Shown here one piece after another: positions 31,481-42,316 of a stretch of DNA of 64,000 bases. Under the pieces are notes generated by a model. It was given only the letters and a program-made list of their open reading frames with translations, searched no databases and was not told the origin of the DNA. The DNA comes from Takakia lepidozioides. Its lineage: Eukaryota; Streptophyta; Takakiopsida; Takakiales; Takakiaceae. Position 1 is the first letter of the stretch. Each line of letters opens with the position of its first letter. A program made the position numbers and the translations under genes. The stretch covers positions 44,020,001 to 44,084,000 of the forward strand of contig CM060733.1 in assembly GCA_030704615.1 (NCBI GenBank), in the 5' to 3' direction.

Positions 31481-31729
31481 ACAAGATATTTGATTTCCCC
31501 CCTTACAGGGACTTGCACGGATGAAGATTGCGGCTCTATGAATGGAGCCGTTTTCAGTTTCCATCTGTGCCATGGAAACCATGCGCCGCTTTTCTCATCG
31601 GACTGTACGTACCCAGTGGAAATAAGGTGCCGCAATTGCTTTCACGGATCCTATGACCGCGGATAAGTACCCTATTCCCTGTGGACAATCATTTCTGAAA
31701 AATTACTGGCTCATGATTTTTTCGGCAGT
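31481..31729. other. Intergenic, no gene seen
   Basis: Short AT-balanced stretch after copy E. One degenerate core near 31,629 (GGTGCCGCAATT). Nothing else supported. Confidence 0.4.
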
Positions 31730-31787
31730 TACGAGTCTGCTCATGGCTCATGCCGCTCATGGCTCATGGCTCATGAAATAGCAGCCC
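31730..31787. repeat. GCTCATG cluster 5
   Basis: Five GCTCATG heptamers ending in GCTCATGAAATAGCAGCCCC, directly followed by the palindrome array at 31,795. Confidence 0.7.
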
Positions 31788-31794
31788 CCTCTCG

Positions 31795-33150
31795 GGGGTA
31801 GAGGCCGACACCTGCCCGCCAGAGAACGACCCCCGGATGGAATTCGGTGCCAAATTTCCATCCAGGCCCGTAGGATGAAGTCGTCCGGGGTGGTGAGGCC
31901 CGACACATGGCCGCGAGAGAATATCCCCCGGTGGAAAAAACGGCGACGAATTTCCATCCGAGGCCCGTTCGATGAAGTCGTCTCGGGGGGAGAGGCCGAC
32001 ACCTAGCCGACTGAGATCATCCCCCGGATGGAAATTCGGCGCCGTTTTTCCATCCAGGGCCCGTTAGATGAAGTCATCTCGGGAGGGGGCCGACACCTGG
32101 CCGACTGAGATCATCCCCCCGGATGGATGAAATTCGGCGCCGTTTTTCCATCCGAGCCGGCCCGATGAAGTCGTCCTCGGGGGTAGAGGCCGAAACCTGG
32201 CCGACTGATATCATCCCCCGGATGGAATTCGGCGCGTTTTCCCATCCGAGCTGGCCGGATGAAGTCGTCTCGGGGGTAGAGGCCGACACCTGGCCGACTG
32301 AGACCTCCACCGGATGGAAATTCGGCGCCGTTTTTTCCATCCGAGCCGCCGCCCATGTCTTCAAGCATCATTGACTCCCGAAGGATATTGTCTCAGACCG
32401 CGATCCAAAGTGACAAGTAAATTTTGGAGGGCCTTTGGAAGAAAATGGGGACGAGGCTCAAGATGAGCACCGCCGGATGTCGTCCTCGTGGGGAGAGGCC
32501 GACACCTAGCCGACAGAGAACATCCCCCGGATGGAAATTCGGAGCCGAATTTCCATCCGAGGCCCGTTGGATGAAGTCGTCTCGGGGGGGGGAGAGGCCG
32601 ACACGTGGCCGCCAGAGAACATCCCCGGATGGATAAACGGCGCCAAATTTCCATCCGAGGGCCGTTGGTTGAAGTCGTCTCGGGGGGAGAGGCCGACACC
32701 TGGCCGACAGAGAACATCCCCCGGATGGAAATTCGGCGCCGAATTTCCATCCGAGGCCCGTTGGATGGAAGATGTCTCGGGGGGAGAGGGCCGACACATG
32801 GCTGCCAGAGAGAACATTCCCCCGATGGAAAAACGGCGCCAAATTTCCATCGGAGGCCCGTTGGATGAAGTCGCTCGGGGGAGAGGCTAAACACCTGGCC
32901 GACTGAGATCATCCCCCGGATGGAAATTCGGCGCCGTTTTTCCATCCGAGCCGGCGGGATGAAGTCGTCTCGGGGGTAGAGGCCGACACCTGGCCGACTG
33001 AGGATCTCCACCCCCGGATGGAAATTCGGCGCCGTTTTTCCATCCGAGCCGGCCGGCCGGATGAAGCGTCTCGGGGGTAGAGGCCGACACCTGGCCGACT
33101 GAGATCGTCCCCCGGATGGAAATTCGGCGCCGAATTTCCATCGGAGGCCC
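31795..33150. repeat. GGCGCC array with GGATGGAAATTC arms and CGAGAGGCCGACAC spacers
   Basis: About a dozen units of roughly 95-120 bp. Each has CCCCCGGATGGAAATTCGGC and the core GGCGCC, then (G/C)TTTTTCCATCC or GAATTTCCATCC. Spacers carry GATGAAGTCGTCTCGGGGG and GAGGCCGACACCTGGCCGAC. Many units are imperfect palindromes because the right arm is T-rich. A gypsy integrase fragment interrupts it at 32,352-32,475. Confidence 0.9.
32352..32475 (+). pseudogene. Chromovirus integrase fragment
   Basis: Encodes HVFKHH, then LPKDIVSDRDPK, then across a stop and frameshifts FWRAF..KKMGTRLKMSTA. This is the integrase core around the second catalytic Asp (SDRDP), and it matches the minus-strand chromovirus at 39,080-39,260. 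Only about 40 codons remain, inside the palindrome array. Confidence 0.7.
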
Positions 33151-33334
33151 GTTGAATGAAGCCCATATCGGCACTTCTTCAACATTTAGTCGTTGCATCA
33201 AGTTTTTCGCGTTTTTTTGTCTGGTTACACACTAAACTTGGAGTTTTTTGCCTACAGGCCACATTTGGCACATTATTCCCCACCATTCTGGTCCGCTAAG
33301 ACAAATTCGTTGCCGGTTTTTCCATCGATGAGGT
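33151..33334. other. Spacer between two palindrome arrays
   Basis: No ORF or repeat recognised apart from array remnants at both ends. Confidence 0.4.
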
Positions 33335-33960
33335 GGACCAAATTTCCTGCAGGATGGAAATTCGGCGCCGGTTTCCCATCCGGCTCCTCTCCGTGTTATC
33401 TGTGGGTGAAATTCGGCGCGGATTTCCATCCGGCCGCGCTCCGAATTACCTCTGGGATGGAAATTCGGGCCGTTTTTTCCATCCGGCCGCGCTCCGAATT
33501 TTCCTGCGGATGGAAAATTGGGCCGGATTTCCATCCGGCTCCTGCGCTCCGAATTACCTGCAGGATGGAAATTCGGCGCCGGTTTTTCCATCCGGCAGCG
33601 CTCCGAATTGACTGGCGGATGGAAATTTGGCGCCGGATTTCCATCCGGCCGCGCTCCGAATTACCTGCAGGATGGAAATTCTGCGCCGGTTTTCCATCCG
33701 GGCCGCGCTTCGATTGAACTTGGCGGATGGAAATTTGGCGCCGGATTTCCATCCGGCTGCGCTCCGAATTACCTCTGGATGGAAATTCGGCACCGGATTT
33801 CCATCCGGCCGCGCCCCGAATTACCTGCAGGATGGAAATGCAGCGCCGGTGTTTTCATCCGGCGTCTCCTGGATGAGAACGGCTCGGGCGGAGTGGAGGG
33901 ATGGCCTCGTTGCGTTATTCTTCATCCGCTGGATGGAAATTTGGCTCCGATTTTTTCCAT
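33335..33960. repeat. GGCGCC array with GGATGGAAATTC arms and CGCTCCGAATTACCTGC spacers
   Basis: About ten units, period about 60 bp. Unit: GGATGGAAATTCGGCGCCGG, then (A/T)TTTCCATCCGGC and CGCGCTCCGAATTACCTGCA. It uses the same spacer word (CGAATTACCTGC) as the 21-22 kb array. As there, it lies just upstream of a ParB-methyltransferase gene copy (D). Confidence 0.9.
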
Positions 33961-34019
33961 CTAGCCGGCGATTGGCGAAGTCTCAGGGGGGAGGGTGGGC
34001 GTCTGTGACCGACCTCCAT

Positions 34020-36673
34020 ACCTACGACATTTAATGGCACAGTTGGGCATTAAATGTCCTCCGCCGTCGGTTTTGAACCGGGGCTGGCGACACAGGGATT
34101 CCGTGTTTGCTTCCCGGATACGCCTTGGAAACCTGATGCTAAACTTGGATTAACTTCTATTCGAGGCATGTATGCACACATATTGCGGGATCTTTTTTCT
34201 TTTGTTGGGACTTATGCCGCGTGGAGAAGGGCATGGCTCTCCTGAGAGAAACCCCACATCCAGACCGCAGCGGAAGCTGAAGGCTTTGTACTACGGGCGA
34301 CATCCAACCTCTCGCATGGCCAAACTTAAGCTACAGTAGGAAATTCCATTGTCTTGCTCACAGCCCGCGCCAACTGAAGCCGAGCACTCTCAGGTTCCGG
34401 CCCTTCCTCTTTCTATTTTTTTGTTTTTTTTTTTTGTTGTTTTCGCATCTTCTTGCCTGCAGCCCTGGAAGCGCATGGTTGGCATCGCAAAAGCACGAGT
34501 TGTTGAGAAGAATGATCAAGGTCAGAGTGGTTAGAAAGGAGCCAGGTCGTTGCTGCATTCAGATTTGCAACAGGGTGCACAACTTGCTGTAGATAACAGG
34601 TTGCATCTCGGAATTAAGGAAATCCATGCTGAGCTGAGAAGATTGTCTAAGCAGATGAAGTGCCTTCAAAATATTTCACCCTAATTCCCGTCTCATGGAA
34701 TTCGTGTTCATGTTGATTTCTAACAGGTTACCGGGTTTAGTGAACCTAAAATAGTTTGCAATGCGTGTGCAAAGCGGGCAGCTCTGGGAGAAGGCTGCTT
34801 GTTGCATGTCATTCTTAGGCATTGCTTGGATTTGTTTTTCATTGTTGTTCCATGCCACTCCATACTTGGTTTTGTTTTTGTTTTCATTGTTGTTCCACGA
34901 TTGTTGCGATGGTGGTGTTGCTGCTCGTTGCGACGGTGGTTTTCATTCCGATGTTGGTTCTCACGAATTTTGGGGTTGACAGAGTGACGACGAGCCGACA
35001 CGCTGGTGGTATTATCGACAGCTCCAACTGCTCGAGCAGTGACTCCGAAAGCCGCACCTCATCGCATGTTTGGATCGCCCAACTTGGGCGGGAGGGGCAA
35101 ACTAAAACCTTTTGTTGGTGGACGGGAGGACCTGCAGCAAGCGAGAGTATGACAGAATAGGCATGGGGAGTTGGTGTAGGCGGCATGGCAGGTGAAGGGC
35201 GTCGGATGAGGACAGCAGATCCGACAATGGAGGATGTTGATGCAAGCAGTAGGGCCAGCCCACGCAAAGAAGAAGAAGGAAAGCCAAGCACATGCAATCC
35301 CCGGCGAGAGAGCCGTCACGGCTGCGGAGGGGGGGAGTGAGCAGGGCGCGCGAGCGAGGGTGTCAGTTCACCTCAATCAAAGGTGGTCATCCTAGAGGCC
35401 TCCCCTGCTGCTACCCTAGTAAGAAATAGAAGGCCCGTGAGAGGGCAAAAAGAAGAACAGGCGAGACAGAAGGCTAGCCAGGAGCCAGAGAAAAGAGGAA
35501 AAAGGCCACTGAAGAGGCCAGGGTTGTCGAAATGACAGATGCCCATGTAAGCGAGGGACGCACACAGACGGTGGATCCCTCCAAGACACCACAAAGAGGC
35601 AGTAACACACCGGTTACACCATCGTGGGCAAGAGCAGCCCCCGCAATTACCCATACGGTGGAGACTGGAGGAGGTGAAAGAACACCACAAATTGCACGGA
35701 CTGGTGCAAGTTCGAGGTTGAAGCGACAGAGGCAGAGGGAGAGGGTAGTAGAGTACGGAGAGAGTGCTCCAGGTGTTCCGCCGGAGGATGACCATGTTGA
35801 GGACGACGAGAGGGAGCTTGCTGACAGGATGACATCCTCCCGGAGATCCCCAGGGCCCCAAACCCGGAGCATACAGGCTGGATTTGGTGGTCCAGGTGGG
35901 CTGCCGGAGAACCCCTTTGCAGCAGGACGCCATGTCGGGGCGGATTATGATATGTTGGCCACTGCCAGATGTTGGAGGCAACCCACAGCAACATTGGCAG
36001 GGTCCTGGGGGGGCATGGTGTACCCGGCCAAGCTTCCGATTCCCCTTTGCCGCTTGGTTTCATTGCAGGTGGTGAGACCTGCCCTCCCAGGCAATATCGA
36101 CAAGCTGAAATTCTCTTTCCGGGAGGGATATCGAATGGGGCTGCCGCGTTTTCGTTTCCATGGAGAATGACCACGGAGCTTCTTGTGCCCCACTTCCGAT
36201 GAGGTGGACAAAATGGGGTCCCCATGGGCAAAGGCGAAATGAGGAGTTCGAGAGATTGATTGCTAGTGATCCTCTTTTCCAGCACTTCTCTGGAAAGATG
36301 TTTTACGTGTGGGACGGCAATCATCGCCTCCTGGCATGGATGGAGTACATAGCCCAAGCCCACCCCAACGACCTGGATGGCAATTTCGTTCGTGGTGGAG
36401 TGTGTTGTGCCCAAGGTTGCGGGGCCCAAAGATCACAGTCTTCTCAAAGCGGCAATGGCAGACATCAACTCATAAGTTACAATGCTTCTTGCTTTGGACT
36501 TTGAATTGAAACAGTCATTTCATTGCCATCGTATTATTTGTTGCAAATTTCTCAATTCTGTATTGTTTAAATGGAAATGTGGCATGTGTGGGTGACTGAG
36601 AATGCCTTCATTGCCACCAACTTGTCCCATATGCTATTCCGAGTGAAGGATGTCGGGAAACAGGGGGTGCAAG
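34020..36673 (+). repeat. Segmental duplication, right copy (partner at 22,330-24,800)
   Basis: Same order of sequence as 22,330-24,800, with numerous small indels. It ends abruptly at the LTR at 36,674, inside the region that corresponds to GKQGVQEFA of copy C. Confidence 0.82.
35160..36673 (+). pseudogene. ParB/Srx-like gene, copy D, truncated by an LTR
   Basis: The N-terminal region is broken by frameshifts, then reads AQMTDAHVSEGRTQTVDPSK-like text, a stretch matching copy C. Near 36,030 it has AKLPIPLCRLVSLQVVRPALPG, with a shift after the insert, then TKWGPHGQRRNEEFERLIAS and MFYVWDGNHRLLAW. The DGNHR pair is intact. Where copy C has the donor CTC-GTAAGT, copy D has CTC-ATAAGT near 36,470, so this splice site is destroyed. 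After the intron-like segment the text TENAFIATNLSHMLFRVKDV continues to 36,673 and stops at the LTR. The methyltransferase half is missing. Confidence 0.58.
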
Positions 36674-37399
36674 TGTCGCGCACCTCACTTCGGTAAACTC
36701 CCCTTCAAGTCACAGTTACTCGCTTGATGCACGCGCCTAACTCCCAAACTGGCCGCCGGGCCAACTCGGAGTTTTCGGCTGCTCACCGGGGCATAATGGT
36801 CCCCTTTTACTCCTCCACTAGACCCTCTCCCAATTTGGGCCTAGTGGAAATTCCCTTTGGTCGATGGCAGTCCGGAATAGCTCCCCACACCTTGGTCGCT
36901 TTCCGGCTCGCACACTTACTCACTAGTTTTTGGACACCAACGGGCTTGCACCGTTTCTCAGGGTTACTACTCCCTATATATACTTCTGTGACTGTCTGCG
37001 GGGGTTTCACAAACAACACCACCATTTTATGGCGAACCACCAAGAAAACCCTTGATTCCTGATGATGAGTCGCGGTGAGTCTTGGCCCACCCACCACGGT
37101 CTCCTTGGACCGTGATGAGTCCCAAGACTCCCCACGACTCCCACCACAAGGTCTCCACCCCATGGTGAGTCCTATGTCACCTCCACTAAGTCCCACTAAG
37201 CTACCACCACCCTTGTGGAGCCACCCCCACCGCAACCCGGTGTGCGGGGCTCCACCTAGTGAGTGCCTCCGCCTCCTCGAGTGCCTTGGGCACTCGAGGT
37301 TGCTTCAGCCCCCCGTACTTATTGCTGCCACCGCCCCTACCGCAGGGGCAGCCCCTCTGCGACCCGACCCCCCTGCCCTCAAGGCAAAGGGCCGCGACA
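36674..37399 (-). mobile_element. LTR of chromovirus V (second copy of the 12.2-kb solo LTR)
   Basis: It begins TGTCGCG and ends CGCGACA and matches 12,185-12,915 throughout. The flanks differ (GCAAG before, CACAC after), so unlike the solo LTR this one is joined to internal sequence. The adjoining integrase reads on the minus strand, so this is best read as the 3' LTR. A purine-rich tract (GGTAGGGGTGTG on the minus strand) lies directly before it, where a polypurine tract is expected. It is inserted in gene copy D. The other GCAAG should lie beyond the N gap. Confidence 0.85.
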
Positions 37400-38329
37400 C
37401 ACACCCCTACCAACATGGAGTCGATGTCCTCATCGACTTGTCCATTTTTGTAGAAATGAACATCCAAGTTGTGGCGTCCCATATCAAGGAGTTTGTTTCC
37501 GCACCATGGCGTCCCATGGCTAAGAACCAAACCCCACTTGACTCTTCTCTCCACTAGCTAGTTCGGCCGACTTCCTCCAAGTCCCGGCCAAAGGTGGAGC
37601 CTCTCAAGCCTCTCCTAGTGCACTCTTCTTGACCCACTTCAGGGTCAAGGAATTGATCCTCCCGGAGGATCGAATCGCCTTACTGCAACAACATTTTGCT
37701 TGCGACCGCTCGTGATGTCGCTTTTGGCATCACCTTGAGCAAGGGTTCACCTTGAACCCCTTTTAACTAGGAAGATAACCTTGAACCAACTGTGCGCCTC
37801 AATCACTACAATTGGGTCCGCTTTGGAATGCTGGCCTGAGGTACGGGAACACACCGAAGCCGCACTACGACTTCCTCCCGAGGCTACACGATTATAGTTA
37901 CTGTGAACGAAGCACGTAGCTTCCGCATTAGCCCGCACTACAAGGCAATCCCCTCAGTAGCGTAGTTATAGTACGCGCACGCGCTAGGTGCGCACTAGCA
38001 CGTGAACTCCCAACGAAGGTGCAAGTTTCCTTGCCCCTTGGGTGGGAGTCACCCGATTTCGGCACTCTACACAAACACACAATTAATCCAATTTTACTCT
38101 CCCACTTTGAAGCTTAGCATGCATTCTACACACTAGCCAACCATACCATGCATTCAACATTCCAAACAAAATAGGACGCACAAACATTTGGAAAAACCAT
38201 TCTTTTATAACAAAATTGTACAATAAAGTTTTTGCAAGTGGATTCCTGAGCTAGCTAAGCCGGGCTAAGCATGCATTTTCCTCCCCACACTCTAGGTTGT
38301 TGTCCCCATCAAACGCTTCTTCCGCTTTT
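37400..38329 (-). mobile_element. Chromovirus V, 3' untranslated part
   Basis: Between the chromodomain and the LTR. I see no supported ORF. Several short inverted and direct repeats are present (GCGCACGCGCTAGGTGCGCAC near 37,977). Confidence 0.5.
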
Positions 38330-39786
38330 TGAGGTCGCCCTTCGAAAGCTGCAAACCGCCTCGGATGCGTTTCCCATTTCTGAGGCACGCACCCAAGATG
38401 CCTCCACATGATGATAGCCCTTCCATTTCACGAAGGAATACTCCGTTTCTCGATTCTTAAAACCTCCCTCGACTTAAGCACTGCCTCCACCTCGTACTCA
38501 GGTTCATTTTCATGATCCAACAGCACAGGTGCGGACGCAACACTTGAGGCCGATTCGGTACGCGCTTCCATCTTTGAAGTAAGGCTTCAAAAAATGAGAC
38601 GTTGGAATACCGGTGCACCTTGTTGTTTGCCGGCAGCTCCAATTCATACACATCCTCATTTCATAACCCTTCCGGATGCGAGAAAGGGTCTCGCGTACGG
38701 AGGTACGAAACTTCGGACTCACTTCTGGAGGGTAGTCGAAGTTTTTTGATGTTCAACCAGACCTCCGTGCCTGCCTCAACTTAACCTCCTCCGCTTCCGA
38801 TTCGTCTTTTCTACCGTTATACCGTTTTCCTAGCTTTGGCAATTGTTGTACTTTGCGAGCTTCAACAAACGCTTGCGTTTCTTCCAGCACTGCGCTGCTG
38901 CCGGTTCCTCAACGTCTGGGCGACCCAACTTGTCGGCACCAGAGGTGCTTTTCCAACCAACCCGAAAGGGGAAACTCCTGTTGCGGAATGGTTTGTGTTT
39001 ATTATAAACAGAACCCTGCCGCATCCAAGTGCTCCACCCAGTCCGATTTGGTCTCCCCGACACGTAATTCCGCAAGATCTGCTTCACCACGAATTCAAAC
39101 CTTTCCGTTGGCCGTCCGTCGTAGGTCGAAGGCGGTGCTCATTTTGAGCCTTGTCCCCATTTTCTTCCAAAAGTACCTCCAAATTTAACAGTAAACTTTG
39201 GATCACGGTCCAAGACAATATCCTTCGGGAGTCCATGATGCTGCTTGAAGACGGGGGCGTAAGTAAGTCGCCCCGGTCTCCTCGCCGTTGCCGTCTTCCT
39301 TGGTGGGAATGAATGACCATTTTACTGAACCTATCCACCACCACCATGATTGTGTCGAATCCTTTTGACAGTGGGCATTAGCAGTCATGATATCCATCAA
39401 GACACTTTCCCAAGACCCCTCTGGAATCGGCAAGGGTTGTAACAGGCCCACTTGCTTTTTATGTACTCGCTCCGCGTTTTGTTGGCATGTGGTGCAATGT
39501 CTTGACATACTCCTCGGCCTCCTCCCTCAGTTTGGGCCAGAAATACTCTTTCTTCATGAGTGGCCGCGGTGCGCTGGCTCCGCCGTGGCCCGCAATAGCG
39601 GGGCCATCATGACATTCTCTCAAGAGACTATTCTATGATCCCTCCCATCGGCACATAGAGACGTTTTTGCTTATACCAGAGCAATCCATTTTGCAAGTGG
39701 AACTGCGATTTAACCCCCATCCTCAAGTCCCGCGTCACGGACTTCGCCATCTCATCAATTCCGCTAAGCCTTCCGAATCTTCCTTT
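38330..39786 (-). pseudogene. Ty3/gypsy chromovirus integrase with chromodomain (element V)
   Basis: On the minus strand, in several frames: REEAEEYVKT, TCQQNAERVHKKQVGLLQPL, PIPEGSWESVLMDIM (start of the catalytic core), a Trp-rich VDRFSKM region, LPKDIV.DRDPKF, the TDGQ region and VVKQILRNYV. Then come the C-terminal LPANNKVH..NVSFLKPY and a chromodomain (EYSFVKWKGYHHVEASWVRASEM). This order is diagnostic of chromoviruses. At least five frameshifts and stops break it. RT and gag would lie in or beyond the N gap; they are not seen. Confidence 0.85.
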
Positions 39787-40286
39787 NNNNNNNNNNNNNN
39801 NNNNNNNNNNNNNNNNNNNNNNNNNNNNNNNNNNNNNNNNNNNNNNNNNNNNNNNNNNNNNNNNNNNNNNNNNNNNNNNNNNNNNNNNNNNNNNNNNNNN
39901 NNNNNNNNNNNNNNNNNNNNNNNNNNNNNNNNNNNNNNNNNNNNNNNNNNNNNNNNNNNNNNNNNNNNNNNNNNNNNNNNNNNNNNNNNNNNNNNNNNNN
40001 NNNNNNNNNNNNNNNNNNNNNNNNNNNNNNNNNNNNNNNNNNNNNNNNNNNNNNNNNNNNNNNNNNNNNNNNNNNNNNNNNNNNNNNNNNNNNNNNNNNN
40101 NNNNNNNNNNNNNNNNNNNNNNNNNNNNNNNNNNNNNNNNNNNNNNNNNNNNNNNNNNNNNNNNNNNNNNNNNNNNNNNNNNNNNNNNNNNNNNNNNNNN
40201 NNNNNNNNNNNNNNNNNNNNNNNNNNNNNNNNNNNNNNNNNNNNNNNNNNNNNNNNNNNNNNNNNNNNNNNNNNNNNNNNNNNNNN
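39787..40286. other. Assembly gap, 500 N
   Basis: Exactly 500 N, so probably a gap of nominal size. The sequence to its left belongs to chromovirus V and that to its right to gypsy element X, so at least one element boundary is hidden here. Confidence 0.99.
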
Positions 40287-40639
40287 TCCTCTGTGACTGG
40301 ATTTTGATTTATCATCTTTAGTGGACTTCCTTGTTGGATAGTCCACTAGGATCACACATGTGACAAGAATTCTGCTTTTCTGTACTTTGCCGGGTTCGTC
40401 CTTTTCCCTTTTTCCGTACTCATTAATGGGCCCCCGCCTTTCATCCCTTTTGACGGCCGTTCTTGTCCTCTTTCCTTTTTGCACTTGTCCTTGCACTTCA
40501 TTGTCCTGCTGTTGTCGCGCCCTGACCTCCACGTGTCTATTTTTAAAGTAAGTTCCGTTTTCCTCTTCCGTCATCCTTTTTCCTGAAGTTATTTATGTGT
40601 CCACTTGTCACTGATTCCTATGGCTGGTGTAACTTTATT

Positions 40640-40985
40640 AGGCCTGTGTTGAAGCTGTGACCGGCTTGTCATACTCTGTTTTACGCTGTGATAGTTTTGA
40701 TTTGTGAATGCACTTGTGGTACGCTGTGATAGGCTTGACACCTGCTGCGGTAGGTTGTGATAGGCTGTGTTTTGCGCCTGCTGGCTGTGATAGGCTGTGT
40801 CACGCCGTGAATGGGCTGTGATAGTGTGTTGCGCCGTGCTGGGCTGTGATAGGCTGTGTTGCGCCCTTTGCTGGGCTGTGATAGGCTTTTGTTGCGCCTT
40901 ACTGGGTTGTGATAGGCTGTGTCACGTCGTGATGGGCTGATAGGCTGTGTCACGTCGTTATGGCTTGATAGGCTATGTTGCGTTT
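40640..40985. repeat. GGCTGTG minisatellite of element X
   Basis: Units of about 20-25 bp built from GTGATAGGCTGTG and TGTTGCGCC(G/T)TG. The same repeat follows integrase in element Y and occurs, reversed, inside the LTR at 51,755-52,035. Confidence 0.85.
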
Positions 40986-41099
40986 GTTTTGCCCACCCGT
41001 CATATATGCTGGGCCTAGCGACAAGTGTTCTATCTCCGTTCGTAACACTGGTGCAGCCCGTGACTGGTCCTTGCGGTTCTATATGCAATCATGCTGCAG

Positions 41100-42316
41100 G
41101 GGTTTGTCAGGATACCACTGTACCCCTTCCACTGCATTGATTCTTCCCAGCATTCCTTTGTTAATGGTTTGTAACATGGCGGTGTTGTTATCATACATCT
41201 TTTTGTATGACATAAGGTCCTTTCCACGTTGGATTTAAGCTTAGAAGCTTGAATCTTTCCTTTCTTCTGCAACCATAGAACCAAATCCCCCGTCTTAAAA
41301 AGTCTTAACTTGCCTTCATCAAACTGTTCCTTTCGCTTCATCTGAATTCTGGTCATATTATCAGCTGCATCAGCACGTACTACTTCCACATGGTATAAAT
41401 TCATGTTTCCTGACCTTGATGGAGTCTTGCAATTCCATTTCTTTTCCCCACTCGGTTCCCTTCTCATGGTAGGTAACAGGAATTCCACTGGATAAGGCTT
41501 CCATGCCATAAACTAATTGGAATGGTGTATACTTAGTGGTGACTTTATATGAAGTCCTGTATGACCACAAAGCTGTCAGCAGCTTTGTCCCAATCCGTTC
41601 TGTTTGCATTGACTATCTTAGTCAAGATAGTACATAGTATTTTGTTGGTAGCCCTCTGCCTGCCCATTACCCTGTGGATAATATGTTGTAACTCTTTCTA
41701 TGCACAATCATAAACTCTTGAGTCAACAACTCAATGGTCTCATTCATGAAGTGACTTCCTTGATCACTGATAAATTCTAAGGCATCCAATCGTGTAAGTA
41801 TGTTCTCGTACAGGAACCTTGCTGTGGACTTGGCTGTGTTGTCCCTCAAAGCTTTTGCTTCCACCCACTTTGTAGTATAATCAGTGGCTGTAATTATGTA
41901 CCTGTTTCGTGTATTCTTGGATGGTGGGTTAATTGGTCCAACAAAAGTCTAGTCCCCATTTCTGAAATGTTCCGTAGGCATTGTAGGATGCAAGGCCATC
42001 CTTCCAGATCTCTGCAAAGGTCCTAGCCTCTGACATTCATCACACTTCGGACAATACTCGTGTACTTCTTGAACACGTAGGCCACCAGTATCCTGCGAGT
42101 AGTATCTTTCTTTCTACTGGTAGTCCTCTTCTCCAAAATGACCTCCAGCTACTCCTTTATGAACTTCCGCCAAAACTTTATTTACTTCATGGTGGTACAC
42201 GCATCGTTTTAGTACTCCATCAGGTCCTACTGCTACATTCTGCTTCCTACCATAGTATAAGGTAAAGCTTGATAGCATTCTCTTCCTCTGCTCCTTACCA
42301 TAACTAGGTGGGCACT
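41100..42316 (-). pseudogene. Element X integrase
   Basis: Contains the HHCC finger region (degenerate), EAKALRDNTAKSTARFLYENILTR, LEFISDQGSHF, then GNGQAEG with CAG where element Y has TAG, then SYKVTTKYTPFQLVYGMEAL and QMKRKEQFDEGKLRLFKTGDLVLWLQKKGK. These are the DDE core and C-terminal domain of a gypsy integrase. Frameshifts split it. Confidence 0.78.

Noticed and set aside
32361-33185. 274-codon minus-strand ORF across the 32-33 kb array
   Set aside because: Entirely palindrome repeat, apart from a stretch antisense to an integrase fragment.
36674-37399. A second solo LTR
   Set aside because: No matching 5-bp flanks (GCAAG against CACAC), and integrase of the same orientation lies beyond it, so it is read as the 3' LTR of a longer broken element.
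39667-40574. ORFs of 180-280 codons across the N gap
   Set aside because: They are mostly unknown bases; no claim can be made.
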